Of a DNA stretch of 64,000 nucleotides, positions 16,410 to 25,465 are shown one piece after another. Origin of the DNA: Paenibacillus silvae. Lineage in GTDB: Bacteria; Bacillota; Bacilli; Paenibacillales; Paenibacillaceae. The notes beneath the pieces are model-generated. The model searched no databases. It had not been told where the DNA came from and saw nothing but the letters and a program-made list of their open reading frames with translations. Both the position numbers and the translations under genes were made by a program. The stretch lies in NCBI RefSeq assembly GCF_014639235.1, contig NZ_BMFU01000001.1, positions 62,001 to 126,000 on the forward strand, given 5' to 3'. Within the stretch, counting starts at the first letter, position 1; the number at the start of each line of letters is the position of its first letter.

Positions 16410-18635
16410 CTACATCACTCGTTTAAATAATTTCTCCAGATCATACGTTGAAAATGAAATCACAATCGGCCGTCCATGTGGACACGTATATGGCTGACGA
16501 CATGCCCCCAGGCGTTGGAGCAACACCTCTGCCTCCTGGTCCGTCAGCTTCTGATTTGCTTTAATAGACGCTTTACAGGAGCACATAATCGAAGCTGCTT
16601 CACGCATCTTCGCCACGTCAATGCTACGCTCACTGAGAACCCATTCCGACATCTCTTCAATAATGTCCTTCTCGTCCCCCTGCGGGAACCAGTACGGATA
16701 AGAACGTACGCGGAACGTCTGCCCGCCAAAATGCTCCAGATACACTCCCGCTTGTTCAAACCAGGAAAGTCTCGCTTTCAGCTTTTCCGTCTCTGACGGC
16801 GTGAATTCAAGTGTAATCGGCAGCAGCAGCTCCTGGGAAGCTTGAGCCGGATTGCCAAACTTCTCATAATAGTATTCATAATTTACCCGCTCGTGGGCCG
16901 CATGCTGGTCGATCAAATACAGACCTTCATCGTTCTGGGCAATCAGATATGTTCCGTGGTGCTGTCCAATCAGACTTAGCTCAGGAAACGCAGGCATGGA
17001 TGGGTCGGTTTGCATGGCAGCCGCCAGCTTGGCGGGATCAGGCATCGAAGTATTTTTCCAGCCCCGATCCCCTCTTTGTGCAGCACTCGAAGAATACGAC
17101 ATACGGCTCTCTCTTACAGGATTGCTGTAAGAAGACGCACGATAGCCCTCTGCTTGCGTTTTTTCGGCTTCTCTGCCTGCATCACTTTTTAGTTCCCCAT
17201 CTGGTTGAATCAACGCCTTGCTTGAACTTCCATCAGACTGATTCGTCTTGCTGGAAGGATTCGCTTGATGCAGCTCAGCGCCATTTAGCTGGTCCATCAA
17301 GCCATATGCAGGCGTTATCTCTGGCGGCGCTTCAGGCAAAGGAGGAGATATCACGTCCGCATCGTCAGAAAACGTCTGATCCGATTTTGGTTGTGAATTC
17401 CCTTCCTGTCTCTGATCGAGTCGCTGATCAAGCACTGCTCCTGGCTCCGCAGGTGCATCCAGGTCCGAATGATCATCCTCTGCGATTTTTGTATTTGGTT
17501 CCACTCGCCCAAGGGGCCCTTCTTGACTATAACCTTCACTGGTTTCCTGCTCTTTCACCGGCCCTCTTGGAAATAGAAACTGTTCCTGAATAAACGCGCT
17601 GTCATCTCCGCGCCTGATCTGCTGCTTGCGCACCTGCGGGATGAGTACCTCCTGCCGCAAAATGCCCCGCAATGTGGTTTCCACGAATTCGTACAGCTCT
17701 GCCTCTTTACTGAAGCGAACCTCCAGCTTTGCCGGATGTACGTTCACGTCTACCAGCGAGGGATGCATCTCCAGCTGCAATACAACCAGTGGAAAACGAT
17801 TGATGGGCAGCAGCGTATGATAAGCTTTCAGAATAGCCTGATTCAATCCGTAGTTGCGAATATATCGACCATTCACTATGGTAGACATCCCCGCACGGTT
17901 CGCGCGTGTCCATTCCGGCAGGCTGATCAGACCGCCGATCTTGTAATCCAGATTTTCGCCTTGAACAGGCAGCATTGCTTTCGCTGCGCTCGTTCCGTAG
18001 ATCGCCGCGACAACTTGTAACAGATCCCCATTGCCCAGCGTCTGAAGCAACGTATTTTCATTGTGTCGAAGTGTAAATGAAATATGAGGATGGGACATCG
18101 CCATCCGATATAACACATCCGAGATGTGCCCCAGCTCGGTCTGGATTGTTTTCATATACTTGAGTCTTGCAGGTGTATTATAAAATAGCTCCTTCACCAC
18201 AAACTCCGTGCCCTGCGGTGATGCAGCATCTTCGTGCTTGCACAGCTTGCCGCCTTCGATCACGATTCGCCGCCCTCGCCCGTCGTCTCCGCTGGCAGTC
18301 AGCACCTCCACCTTGGAGACAGCTGCAATACTTGGCAGCGCCTCTCCACGGAAGCCAAGACTGGTGATCTGAAACAGATCACGGCCATGTGTTATTTTGC
18401 TGGTCGCATGACGATAAAAGGCCGTCTCCAGATCATCCTGCTCAATGCCCGAGCCGTTATCCTTTACCCGGATGCGAAGCAGCCCGCCTTCCTCGACTGC
18501 AACCTCAATCTTTGTGGCCCCCGCATCGACTGCATTTTCGAGCAGCTCCTTCACAACCGAAGCAGGCCGCTCCACAACTTCACCTGCCGCAATCTGGTTG
18601 GCAATATGTTCATCAAGCACATGGATTTTCGCCAC
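16410..18635 (-). CDS. mutL: DNA mismatch repair protein MutL
   Basis: MutL couples mismatch recognition by MutS to strand nicking. Start GTG at 18635 behind GGAGGAGA, 22 bases after the mutS stop; 741 residues. The GHKL ATPase covers residues 1-330 (ELLENAVDAGAT, DNGSGI, LGFRGEAL). A disordered linker rich in Ser, Pro and Gln spans about 340-550. The C-terminal domain holds the endonuclease motif DQHAAHERVNYE, CSCKASIKANQKL and the zinc motif CPHGRP. This is the nicking type of MutL found in bacteria without MutH. All key residues are present. Confidence 0.98.
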   Translation of the reverse strand: MAKIHVLDEHIANQIAAGEVVERPASVVKELLENAVDAGATKIEVAVEEGGLLRIRVKDNGSGIEQDDLETAFYRHATSKITHGRDLFQITSLGFRGEALPSIAAVSKVEVLTASGDDGRGRRIVIEGGKLCKHEDAASPQGTEFVVKELFYNTPARLKYMKTIQTELGHISDVLYRMAMSHPHISFTLRHNENTLLQTLGNGDLLQVVAAIYGTSAAKAMLPVQGENLDYKIGGLISLPEWTRANRAGMSTIVNGRYIRNYGLNQAILKAYHTLLPINRFPLVVLQLEMHPSLVDVNVHPAKLEVRFSKEAELYEFVETTLRGILRQEVLIPQVRKQQIRRGDDSAFIQEQFLFPRGPVKEQETSEGYSQEGPLGRVEPNTKIAEDDHSDLDAPAEPGAVLDQRLDQRQEGNSQPKSDQTFSDDADVISPPLPEAPPEITPAYGLMDQLNGAELHQANPSSKTNQSDGSSSKALIQPDGELKSDAGREAEKTQAEGYRASSYSNPVRESRMSYSSSAAQRGDRGWKNTSMPDPAKLAAAMQTDPSMPAFPELSLIGQHHGTYLIAQNDEGLYLIDQHAAHERVNYEYYYEKFGNPAQASQELLLPITLEFTPSETEKLKARLSWFEQAGVYLEHFGGQTFRVRSYPYWFPQGDEKDIIEEMSEWVLSERSIDVAKMREAASIMCSCKASIKANQKLTDQEAEVLLQRLGACRQPYTCPHGRPIVISFSTYDLEKLFKRVM

Positions 18636-18657
18636 AGATTCTCCTCCTCCCGGTGAC

Positions 18658-21528
18658 TCAGGATAATTGCTGTGCCTTCATTTTAAGCTCGTTTAATACC
18701 TGCATCGCCTGTAAAGGCGTCATATTCATAACATCAATGTCTTTCATATGACGGATCAGCTCACGGGCAGGTTTATCTTCCACCACCACAGCCTGTGGAG
18801 ACTGCATAGCTTCCGGCTCCTCTTCATCAAAGATGGACAACTGCACGACCTGCTGTGGTCCCTGACCAAAAGGAGTTTTCATTCCCGTCTTCTCACGGTC
18901 ATCATTGGCATAAGAGACTTCATGCTCCCGCGCTTTTGTCAGCTCCTGCTGTTCTGCAGGACCCGTCGATGCAAGCTCCATTTCAACACCTGAAGCCGCT
19001 CCATCTTCAATCCGTTCCCGAATCAACGTCCCCTTGCCATCAGCAGATGGAGCTGGCCCGGAGCCCGGTGTTGATGTTTGCTGTACAGTCAGCGGTTTAT
19101 TTTCACTCACGAACTCACTGCCAACCGCCACTTGTGAAGCCGCTTGTTCGAAGCCATGCAGCAGTCCGTTGGCACGCTCGATGATGCTGTCAGGCAGACC
19201 TGCAAGCCGAGCACAGTAAATACCGTAGCTGCTGCTCGCCGCTCCCGCAATCAGCTTGCGCAGGAAGTTCACCTTATCTCCGCTCTCCTGTACCGCCATC
19301 GAATAGTTAGCCAGCTTGTCCAGACTTTCCTCCAGATGAGCCAGCTCATGGAAGTGTGTAGATACAAGCGCTTTACAACCGATCACATCATGCACATATT
19401 CAATTACCGACTGGGCAATCGCCATCCCCTCACTGGTCGAGGTTCCGCGGCCCAGCTCATCGATGATGATCAAGCTGCGCGGGGTTGCTTTTTCCGTCAT
19501 GACCTGAATATCAGCCATCTCTACCATAAACGTACTTTGTCCGCCGATCAGATCATCCGCCGCGCCGATCCGCGTAAAGATTCGATCCATAATAGGCACT
19601 TCTGCCTGCCCCGCCGGTACAAAACATCCGATCTGTGCCAGAATCGAAATCAGCGCCACCTGTCTCATATACGTGCTTTTTCCCGCCATATTCGGTCCGG
19701 TAATCAGCAGAATACGTGCTTCTTCCTCAGTCATCGCCGTATGGTTGGCTATAAAAGCTCCATCCCGCATCACTGCCTCAACGACCGGATGACGCCCCTG
19801 CTCAACAACCAGATTATAGCCATCAGTCAGCACAGGCTTGACAAAATTACGCTCTGCACTAATCACTGCAAACGATTGATAGACGTCAATCTCGGCCACC
19901 TGCTCGGCAAGCTTCTGCAGCCTTGCAATCTCCTGATTGAGACGATCACGCAGCTCTGCAAACAGGTTGTACTCAATGTCCACCATTTTATCCTGAGCCT
20001 CAAGAATCAGGGTCTCCTTCTCTTTCAGTTCAGGTGTAATGTAACGTTCAGCGTTAGCAAGTGTTTGTTTACGTTCATATCGTCCTTCAGGCAGTGAAGC
20101 CAGATTAGACTTCGTAATTTCGATATAATATCCGAACACTTTGTTGTACCCGATCTTCAGCGAGCGAATGCCCGTCGCTTCACGTTCTCTGGCTTCGAGC
20201 TCAGCAATCCATTGTTTGCCGTTCACCGAAGCCTCCCGCAGCTCATCCAGACGAGCGTGATACCCTTCGCGAATAAGTCCGCCGTCTCTGACCGACACTG
20301 GTGGTTCATCCACAATCGCCTGTCCGATCGCATCACGCAGATCAGCACAATCGTCCATCATTTCAGCAATATACCGAAGCGTTGAAGAAGACGAGTTCGC
20401 ACAGTGCTGGCGCAGACTCGGAATTTTGTCCAGCGATGATCTGAGCGCATTCAGATCACGTCCATTGGCATTGCCAAAAGCAATACGGCCCACCAGTCGT
20501 TCCAGATCATAGATATCTTTGAGCTCGGACCGTAGATCCTCACGCAAAATAAACTGGTTGTACAGCGTATCTACCGCTTCCAGCCGCTCGTTAATTTTTC
20601 CTTTCTGCAAAAGAGGTTTATCCACCCAGCGCCGCATCATGCGCGCTCCCATAGACGTCTCCGTACGGTCCAGCAGCCACAGCAGCGAGCCCTTCTTCGA
20701 ACGTTCGCGTACCGTCTCCACCAGCTCCAGATTACGGCGTGTAAACGGGTCCAGTATCATATAATGGTCAGGCTCATACGTAGATATTTGTGTCAATTGC
20801 CCCAGCGAGCGCTTCTGTGTTTCACTCAGATAAGAGAACAACCGGGCAACACATGCCTGACGTTCAGGCTCCAATCTTGCCCACACGGCTTCGCCAAACT
20901 GCTGACGCACAAGGTCCTCCTTGCTTTTGGTCCAGGCGGTGTAGACTACCGGGCGCCCAATCGGAGATGACTCCGATTCCACAAGCTCCAGCAGAGCGGC
21001 ATCCCCCACAAGCTCGGATGGCTCATAGATGCCAATCTCGTCCTTCAGCCATTCCTTGGAATACGGGACAGATGTGACGTAAAGCTCCCCCGTAGACAGG
21101 TCGCAAGCCGCCAGCGCAAGTGTGTTCTGATTGCCGGTCAGACATACCATATAGTTATTGGACTTGTCTCCGAGCGTTTTGCCTTCCATCACCGTACCCG
21201 GTGTAACCACACGAACGATCTCCCTGCGTACCATGCCCTTCGTTACAGTCGGGTCCTCCATCTGCTCACAGATTGCAACCTTATATCCCTTCTCGATCAG
21301 ACGCTGTATGTAATTTTCAGCCGAATGATATGGTACGCCGCACATAGGAATCTTGTCATCTGTTCCACCGTTACGAGCTGTTAAGGTAATCTCCAGTTCT
21401 CGAGCCGCATTGATCGCATCATCGAAAAACATTTCATAGAAATCACCTAATCTGAAAAAAAGAAAAGCATCCTGTGCTTCGGCCTTTACCTGCAAATATT
21501 GTTGAATCATTGGCGTGTACTGAGCCAT
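18658..21528 (-). CDS. mutS: DNA mismatch repair protein MutS
   Basis: MutS recognises mismatches and small loops. The start is taken at ATG 21528 (MAQYTPMIQQYLQVK), the conserved family start; an in-frame start at 21585 would add 19 unrelated residues. That gives 956 residues, longer than the usual 850-880. The mismatch wedge FxE is in RLGDFYEMF, Walker A is GPNMAGKSTYMRQ and Walker B is IIIDELGRGTS. The extra length lies in the poorly conserved stretch between the ATPase and the C-terminal dimer helix (residues about 815-915, rich in Ala, Ser, Glu). The last residues (LNELKMKAQQLS) include the MutL/beta-clamp interaction region. Confidence 0.98.
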   Translation of the reverse strand: MAQYTPMIQQYLQVKAEAQDAFLFFRLGDFYEMFFDDAINAARELEITLTARNGGTDDKIPMCGVPYHSAENYIQRLIEKGYKVAICEQMEDPTVTKGMVRREIVRVVTPGTVMEGKTLGDKSNNYMVCLTGNQNTLALAACDLSTGELYVTSVPYSKEWLKDEIGIYEPSELVGDAALLELVESESSPIGRPVVYTAWTKSKEDLVRQQFGEAVWARLEPERQACVARLFSYLSETQKRSLGQLTQISTYEPDHYMILDPFTRRNLELVETVRERSKKGSLLWLLDRTETSMGARMMRRWVDKPLLQKGKINERLEAVDTLYNQFILREDLRSELKDIYDLERLVGRIAFGNANGRDLNALRSSLDKIPSLRQHCANSSSSTLRYIAEMMDDCADLRDAIGQAIVDEPPVSVRDGGLIREGYHARLDELREASVNGKQWIAELEAREREATGIRSLKIGYNKVFGYYIEITKSNLASLPEGRYERKQTLANAERYITPELKEKETLILEAQDKMVDIEYNLFAELRDRLNQEIARLQKLAEQVAEIDVYQSFAVISAERNFVKPVLTDGYNLVVEQGRHPVVEAVMRDGAFIANHTAMTEEEARILLITGPNMAGKSTYMRQVALISILAQIGCFVPAGQAEVPIMDRIFTRIGAADDLIGGQSTFMVEMADIQVMTEKATPRSLIIIDELGRGTSTSEGMAIAQSVIEYVHDVIGCKALVSTHFHELAHLEESLDKLANYSMAVQESGDKVNFLRKLIAGAASSSYGIYCARLAGLPDSIIERANGLLHGFEQAASQVAVGSEFVSENKPLTVQQTSTPGSGPAPSADGKGTLIRERIEDGAASGVEMELASTGPAEQQELTKAREHEVSYANDDREKTGMKTPFGQGPQQVVQLSIFDEEEPEAMQSPQAVVVEDKPARELIRHMKDIDVMNMTPLQAMQVLNELKMKAQQLS

Positions 21529-21841
21529 GATATTGTTCCACCATCCGTTCCTGTGATGTGAGAAAGCAAGCACCCTGGAAGCCAATAAGGCGGTCAGGCA
21601 CTGGATCGCACCTCCGCCTTATGTGTAGGCTATACACTGTTTTCTTCAAGGGCTTACCTCTTACCTGATTCAAATCTTCTTAATAAGGGGTTCTGATTCA
21701 AACCTTCATGGGCGTTCTGAAATCTTCGTTAAGGGTGTTCTACTCCCCGTCTTTACAACTTCTTGCCTCTTTGCTTCCTATAGTCATATGTTGACGTTAG
21801 AAAAGTCCTATATTTCATTATAACAAAAAAAAGCTGCTTCT

Positions 21842-23092
21842 TCATGAGCCTGCCCGAATATTCCATAGTTGACGGATATCCCGGCTCTCATCCCAGGTCT
21901 GGCCCCGTTTACAGAGACGCATTAGCGGCGCTGCATACCGTTCGTAACGACCATATTCACTCAATTGCCTGAGTTCATCCAGCAGCGAGGGCACATAAGG
22001 CATCATGATTTCGCGCCGCCCTTCATAGAAAGCCGAATGGACCTTTGCCTCCGCCAGAGGACGCTGCTTCAACTGATCATAGCTGCAAGCAATCAGCCCT
22101 GCTATAGCAACAACTCCTTTGGCTACAACTGGAGAGACAAGAAAACTGGGAAGAGTTCGATACTCGAAGCCGCCATAGGATTTCAGGCGAAAATCACCCA
22201 ATGCCCCATACCTTGGACGTCTGCCCGATCCACGCGGGTCCTGCAGCACCGCCAGCGGCAGCGCCAAATAATTATCCAGAGCACGAAGTAATCCCCCCGT
22301 CAGCTGCACGCCGCTAAAATGAATATGTCCTCCCAGCGGTAGCCCCCGCTGCGGCATGCCGCCCGCCTGCCAGACCAAGGATGAATCGCTGATGCTGCGC
22401 GAAGCAGCCGCGAAGGCACGCAGCAGATGTGTTAACAGCTCACGCGGCTCCGCACTAGGTGCTGGTCTCAGCTCTGCAACGGGATATACACGCCTGTCGC
22501 CAATCGTCACCGAATCACAGCCCGCCACACCCGTACGCTCAAGAAAACGCGAAGCAGGTACAATTTTGGATTCAGGCATCTGCACAAGTAAAAACTCGGG
22601 GTCCATGCCCATTACAGGCTTTCGGGTGGACTGATTTTCCTCGTTTAATGCCGCTTGATGCAGCTGCCAGCTATTCCTGTACATTGCACCAAGCTCCCCG
22701 TCACCTTTCCACGGATCTGGATCAACTGCAATTACAGCGCAGCCGCCACTACCCGAAGCCTCCAGGCGAACAGCCCCATGTTCCAGCCCTAGCGTATATA
22801 ATGACTTGATCGCAAGGCGTTCCACCCGTTTATAAACCGATGAAGACGTTTCACGCTCCAGCTCTTGCTCCTGCTTGGCGCCCATACCACTTGTATCCTT
22901 CCGTCGAATGCGAATCGCCTCAAGACAGCTGACATGCACATCGTATCGCACACGAAGCCCGGGCTCCCGCCTTCGCTGCTCACTGGTGGACAGCACCTCG
23001 ATTCCCGCCTGCTTGAGCCGTGCCATCCGTTCACCGGAGCTTAGCCGTGCGTATGCCTGGACTGCTTCTTCAGCTTGTTGCATAACGTTCAT
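21842..23092 (-). CDS. Putative amidoligase of the phage COOH-NH2 ligase type 2 group
   Basis: A 416-residue protein with the pattern of the glutamine-synthetase-like amidoligase superfamily, phiEco32-like COOH-NH2 ligase type 2. Seen motifs are GMDPEFLLV near residue 168, PVAELRPAPS near 205, PLGGHIHFSGV near 260 and YRTLPSFLVSP near 310. These are the Glu, Arg and His residues that bind metal and ATP in this fold. Family members are predicted to form amide bonds between a carboxyl and an amine; few have been tested. It lies between mutS and cotE on the same strand and follows the cotE terminators. The neighbour suggests a spore-surface peptide or protein modification, which is inference. 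Confidence 0.75.
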   Translation of the reverse strand: MNVMQQAEEAVQAYARLSSGERMARLKQAGIEVLSTSEQRRREPGLRVRYDVHVSCLEAIRIRRKDTSGMGAKQEQELERETSSSVYKRVERLAIKSLYTLGLEHGAVRLEASGSGGCAVIAVDPDPWKGDGELGAMYRNSWQLHQAALNEENQSTRKPVMGMDPEFLLVQMPESKIVPASRFLERTGVAGCDSVTIGDRRVYPVAELRPAPSAEPRELLTHLLRAFAAASRSISDSSLVWQAGGMPQRGLPLGGHIHFSGVQLTGGLLRALDNYLALPLAVLQDPRGSGRRPRYGALGDFRLKSYGGFEYRTLPSFLVSPVVAKGVVAIAGLIACSYDQLKQRPLAEAKVHSAFYEGRREIMMPYVPSLLDELRQLSEYGRYERYAAPLMRLCKRGQTWDESRDIRQLWNIRAGS

Positions 23093-23141
23093 CTCGTCCC
23101 CCCTTCCTCACTTCTCCTATTAGACCTTTCTTTGCTTTCAT

Positions 23142-23166
23142 CAAAAAAGACCCCACAGCTGTGGAG
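23142..23166 (-). terminator. Terminator downstream of cotE (distal)
   Basis: On the minus strand CTCCAC-AGCT-GTGGGG with a short stem is followed by TCTTTTTT. It lies about 180 bases past the cotE stop and just before the amidoligase gene. Confidence 0.65.
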
Positions 23167-23224
23167 CCTTCCCGTCAAAGGTTCTTCAGGCCAGTTCAGG
23201 CTTGCCACAACCCATTTTTCATAC

Positions 23225-23256
23225 TTTATGAAAGAAAGAGGGCTTACGCCCTCTTC
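23225..23256 (-). terminator. Terminator downstream of cotE (proximal)
   Basis: AAGAGGGC (23236-23243) and GCCCTCTT (23248-23255) form an 8-bp perfect stem with a 4-base loop. The minus strand continues into TCTTTCAT, a moderate T tract. With the next hairpin it forms a double stop after cotE. Confidence 0.65.
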
Positions 23257-23345
23257 ACCGCACCTTATAGTGCATATAATACCTCAGGTTAAGAGAAAAA
23301 CATTAAATCAGGTTAAGATCAACACGTTCAAGCAGGATAAGTGAT

Positions 23346-23906
23346 TTACAGCTCATCATCCAGCAGGTCCGGATCGAGATCATCATAGTCTCCATCGCCA
23401 CTGCCATAGTCGTAATCCTTGTCTTCGTAATCACCGCAGCCATCCGTGCACACCTTCACACAGACTTTCGTTTCAGCCACGAGCTCAACAGCGAATTCCC
23501 GCTCAACCCGGATGATTACGCTGCCGCCGCCCGCGGACACTGTGGCTTCCACACAGCTCGGCTCCTGCGTTGCATCCGCAGAGACCTCAACCGTGGAAGT
23601 CCGGTGTTTCGGGTCCAGATAGGACAAAGGCACATGTTCTACATACGATACCGTTTCTTTGGCTACATCCGTCTGTGAATTTTTGTCATAGGAATACCAA
23701 ATGTTGATATCGTAAGTACCAATAACTTCAATTCCGTCCCCCGCTGATACGGCTTCATACTGGTGGTTGATAATCCAAGCCCCCAAAATACTGGTCGGAC
23801 CATTAGGCGGAGTCACGGTATGTGTTACGGTAGAGAACTTACGACCTTTGCCGCAGATCGCCTTCGTGATAATCTCTCTACATTGATGTTTATGACTCAA
23901 TGACAT
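23346..23906 (-). CDS. cotE: Outer spore coat morphogenetic protein CotE
   Basis: CotE builds the interface between inner and outer spore coat in the mother cell. The start is ATG 23906 (MSLSHKHQCREIITKAICG) behind GGAGGAGG; 186 residues, close to the 181 of Bacillus CotE. The conserved core is clear: REIITKA, GKGRKFS, SILGAWIINHQYEA, GTYDINIWYSYD, VEREFAVELVAETKV. The tail is strongly acidic with Asp, Tyr and Gly, as expected. Compared with Bacillus, the C-terminus has a Cys-rich stretch (VCVKVCTDGCGDYED) that could cross-link the coat. The location near mutS-mutL matches Bacillus. Confidence 0.96.
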   Translation of the reverse strand: MSLSHKHQCREIITKAICGKGRKFSTVTHTVTPPNGPTSILGAWIINHQYEAVSAGDGIEVIGTYDINIWYSYDKNSQTDVAKETVSYVEHVPLSYLDPKHRTSTVEVSADATQEPSCVEATVSAGGGSVIIRVEREFAVELVAETKVCVKVCTDGCGDYEDKDYDYGSGDGDYDDLDPDLLDDEL

Positions 23907-23939
23907 CTTTAAACCTCCTCCATACAATCATTCACTACA

Positions 23940-23966
23940 AGTGTATGCAGGACATCCGTCTAGGGT
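23940..23966 (-). promoter_or_regulatory. Mother-cell sigma (E or K) promoter of cotE
   Basis: On the minus strand CATACACT (23947-23940) matches the -10 of sigma-E/sigma-K promoters. An AC dinucleotide 17 bases upstream (23966-23965) fits the short sigma-K -35. Placement 34 bases before the cotE ATG is sensible for a coat gene. Confidence 0.5.
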
Positions 23967-23978
23967 GACAACTATTTT

Positions 23979-24959
23979 CTATGATTCGTTTGTAGATTGA
24001 GGCCGGTCTGATATTGGAGATGGCGCTTTGTCCTTCTTTGCAATTTTCAGATACATCTCAAGCTCGCGGCACAGCTGGAGAATAGCCGATCGCATCTCGA
24101 ATTCTTCCCTCGTATCCGGCAGCTCCATTCGCTTGAATTCCTCCTGCACATCTGCCAGCAATTTTTCCGTCCGTCCAGTGTAAGATTCGGTTAATACATC
24201 CCGGCTAAGCTGATCGAACAGCTCTGACACCATCTCGGCATGCGGCATCTTCTGATACACCTGGGATACCAGATGCATCATATGCTGGATGGAATCCAGC
24301 TGCGTTTTACGCATATAGAAGTATACACTCCAGCCTTCATTTGGATGAATAACCTGGTTTTCGAGCGAACGCTTGGCCGCTTCAATTCCGCCGAGCACCG
24401 CTTTATCTGCCTCAATTAACTCCTTGCCTGCCCACACTTCATCAGGATTACGCAAGGTTGCTGCGAATTCCTGGAAAATCCTCGAGAACAGCTCGTCGAT
24501 ACGTTTGCGTATGCGCAGCATCTGCGGATCGGCCGCTGGCATATATGCCAGATTGACCACCATGGCCGAACCGAGACCAATTAATAGCAGCGCAATCTGA
24601 ACGAGAATCACATGCAAATCCATCTCCCCGCCGCTAAACACGCGGAACACTACGACCGATCCAGTCACTATACCTTCTTTAAAGCCTGCCCGGACGATGA
24701 CCGGGAACGCTGTTAATATGTATACACCGAGCACCCAATAATGGAAGCCGAGAAAGTGAAAAAGTACACTTGCAAACAAAAGTCCGACCACGGATGCAAA
24801 GAAACGTGCGGATATGGTGCGAATACTTCTTTTCCTGGTTACATCTACGCCCAGAATTGCGAGCAAGCCCGCTGACGTTGGTCCTGGCAAGCGGCACCAG
24901 TCAGCAATCAGAACAGCCATGAACGCTGCGATTGCAGTTTTAATTACTCTAAAGCCCAT
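23979..24959 (-). CDS. Aromatic acid exporter family (ArAE_1) membrane protein
   Basis: A 326-residue protein of the ArAE_1/YqjA type. The first 150 residues form several membrane helices with the family start FRVIKTAIAAFMAVLIADW and the loop GVDVTRKRSIRTISARF. The rest is a cytoplasmic helical domain (RKRIDELFSRIFQEFAA, KLLADVQEEFKRM). The family takes its name from export of hydroxylated aromatic acids, but substrates of Bacillales members are unknown. It lies 72 bases upstream of cotE on the same strand, and cotE has its own sporulation-type promoter, so the two are probably separate transcripts. Confidence 0.85.
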   Translation of the reverse strand: MGFRVIKTAIAAFMAVLIADWCRLPGPTSAGLLAILGVDVTRKRSIRTISARFFASVVGLLFASVLFHFLGFHYWVLGVYILTAFPVIVRAGFKEGIVTGSVVVFRVFSGGEMDLHVILVQIALLLIGLGSAMVVNLAYMPAADPQMLRIRKRIDELFSRIFQEFAATLRNPDEVWAGKELIEADKAVLGGIEAAKRSLENQVIHPNEGWSVYFYMRKTQLDSIQHMMHLVSQVYQKMPHAEMVSELFDQLSRDVLTESYTGRTEKLLADVQEEFKRMELPDTREEFEMRSAILQLCRELEMYLKIAKKDKAPSPISDRPQSTNES

Positions 24960-25342
24960 TTCTCATTCCATCTCCTCTAAGCTGTAAAAAAGTTTGCGAT
25001 CCGTGTCATCCGTTCTCTATCCGTTATGTTTGTCCAGAGAATACTTACCCTGTTTAATCCAGTTGTAACGACCAGCCACATCCGTAGTATGACTCAACCT
25101 GTAACAAACTAGACGACGCCAACCGGCATGCACACAACATGCCGGTCACATAATGTGCCCAGAGAAGAAACACTGACATGGCTTTCACGGTATCAGCACC
25201 AGAATCTGCAAACGGTCTGTCAATTCATACCTTGTTCCTGTTTGAAACAACGTACATGAATCCTACCAAATATCGTACTTTATTTTGCGGTCGCGGGCAA
25301 CGTGACACCTCTTGTGAAATTGTATACATATGCTGCAGCAAG
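24960..25342. other. Intergenic region upstream of the exporter gene
   Basis: No gene is supported here. It contains the exporter's promoter region on the minus strand and a GC inverted pair (GCCGGCATG near 25121, CATGCCGG near 25138) that could form a hairpin. A plus-strand open frame from 25178 runs into the repeats and the antisense of the permease gene, with no ribosome site. Confidence 0.4.
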
Positions 25343-25465
25343 TTAACTGGAATTTCTACCTCAAATTTAACTGGACTATTCTATCTCCAATTCAATCGAA
25401 CTTTTCTACCTTCAATTAAACCGGGCTTCTCTATCTTCGATCTAATTGAACTTGCTACCTCCGCC
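25343..25465. repeat. Degenerate 25-bp tandem repeat, about five copies
   Basis: Five successive units start at 25343, 25367, 25392, 25417 and 25442. Each has the pattern (T/C)NAA(C/T)(T/C)GNNCTN-TCTA(C/T)CT(C/T)CAAT. Three middle units are exactly 25 bp; the first is 24. Copies differ at roughly a third of positions, mostly C/T changes. The fifth unit contains the stop codon of the ABC permease gene (25455-25457) as part of its CTACC core. The pattern is compact with no spacers, so it is not CRISPR. Confidence 0.7.

Noticed and set aside
19144..20097. A 317-codon open frame on the plus strand
   Set aside because: It is antisense to mutS, has no ribosome site and no recognisable domain. GC-rich codon bias on the real strand leaves the antisense open.
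25343..25465. CRISPR array
   Set aside because: The units follow each other with no spacers and differ from one another. This is a tandem repeat, not repeat-spacer structure.
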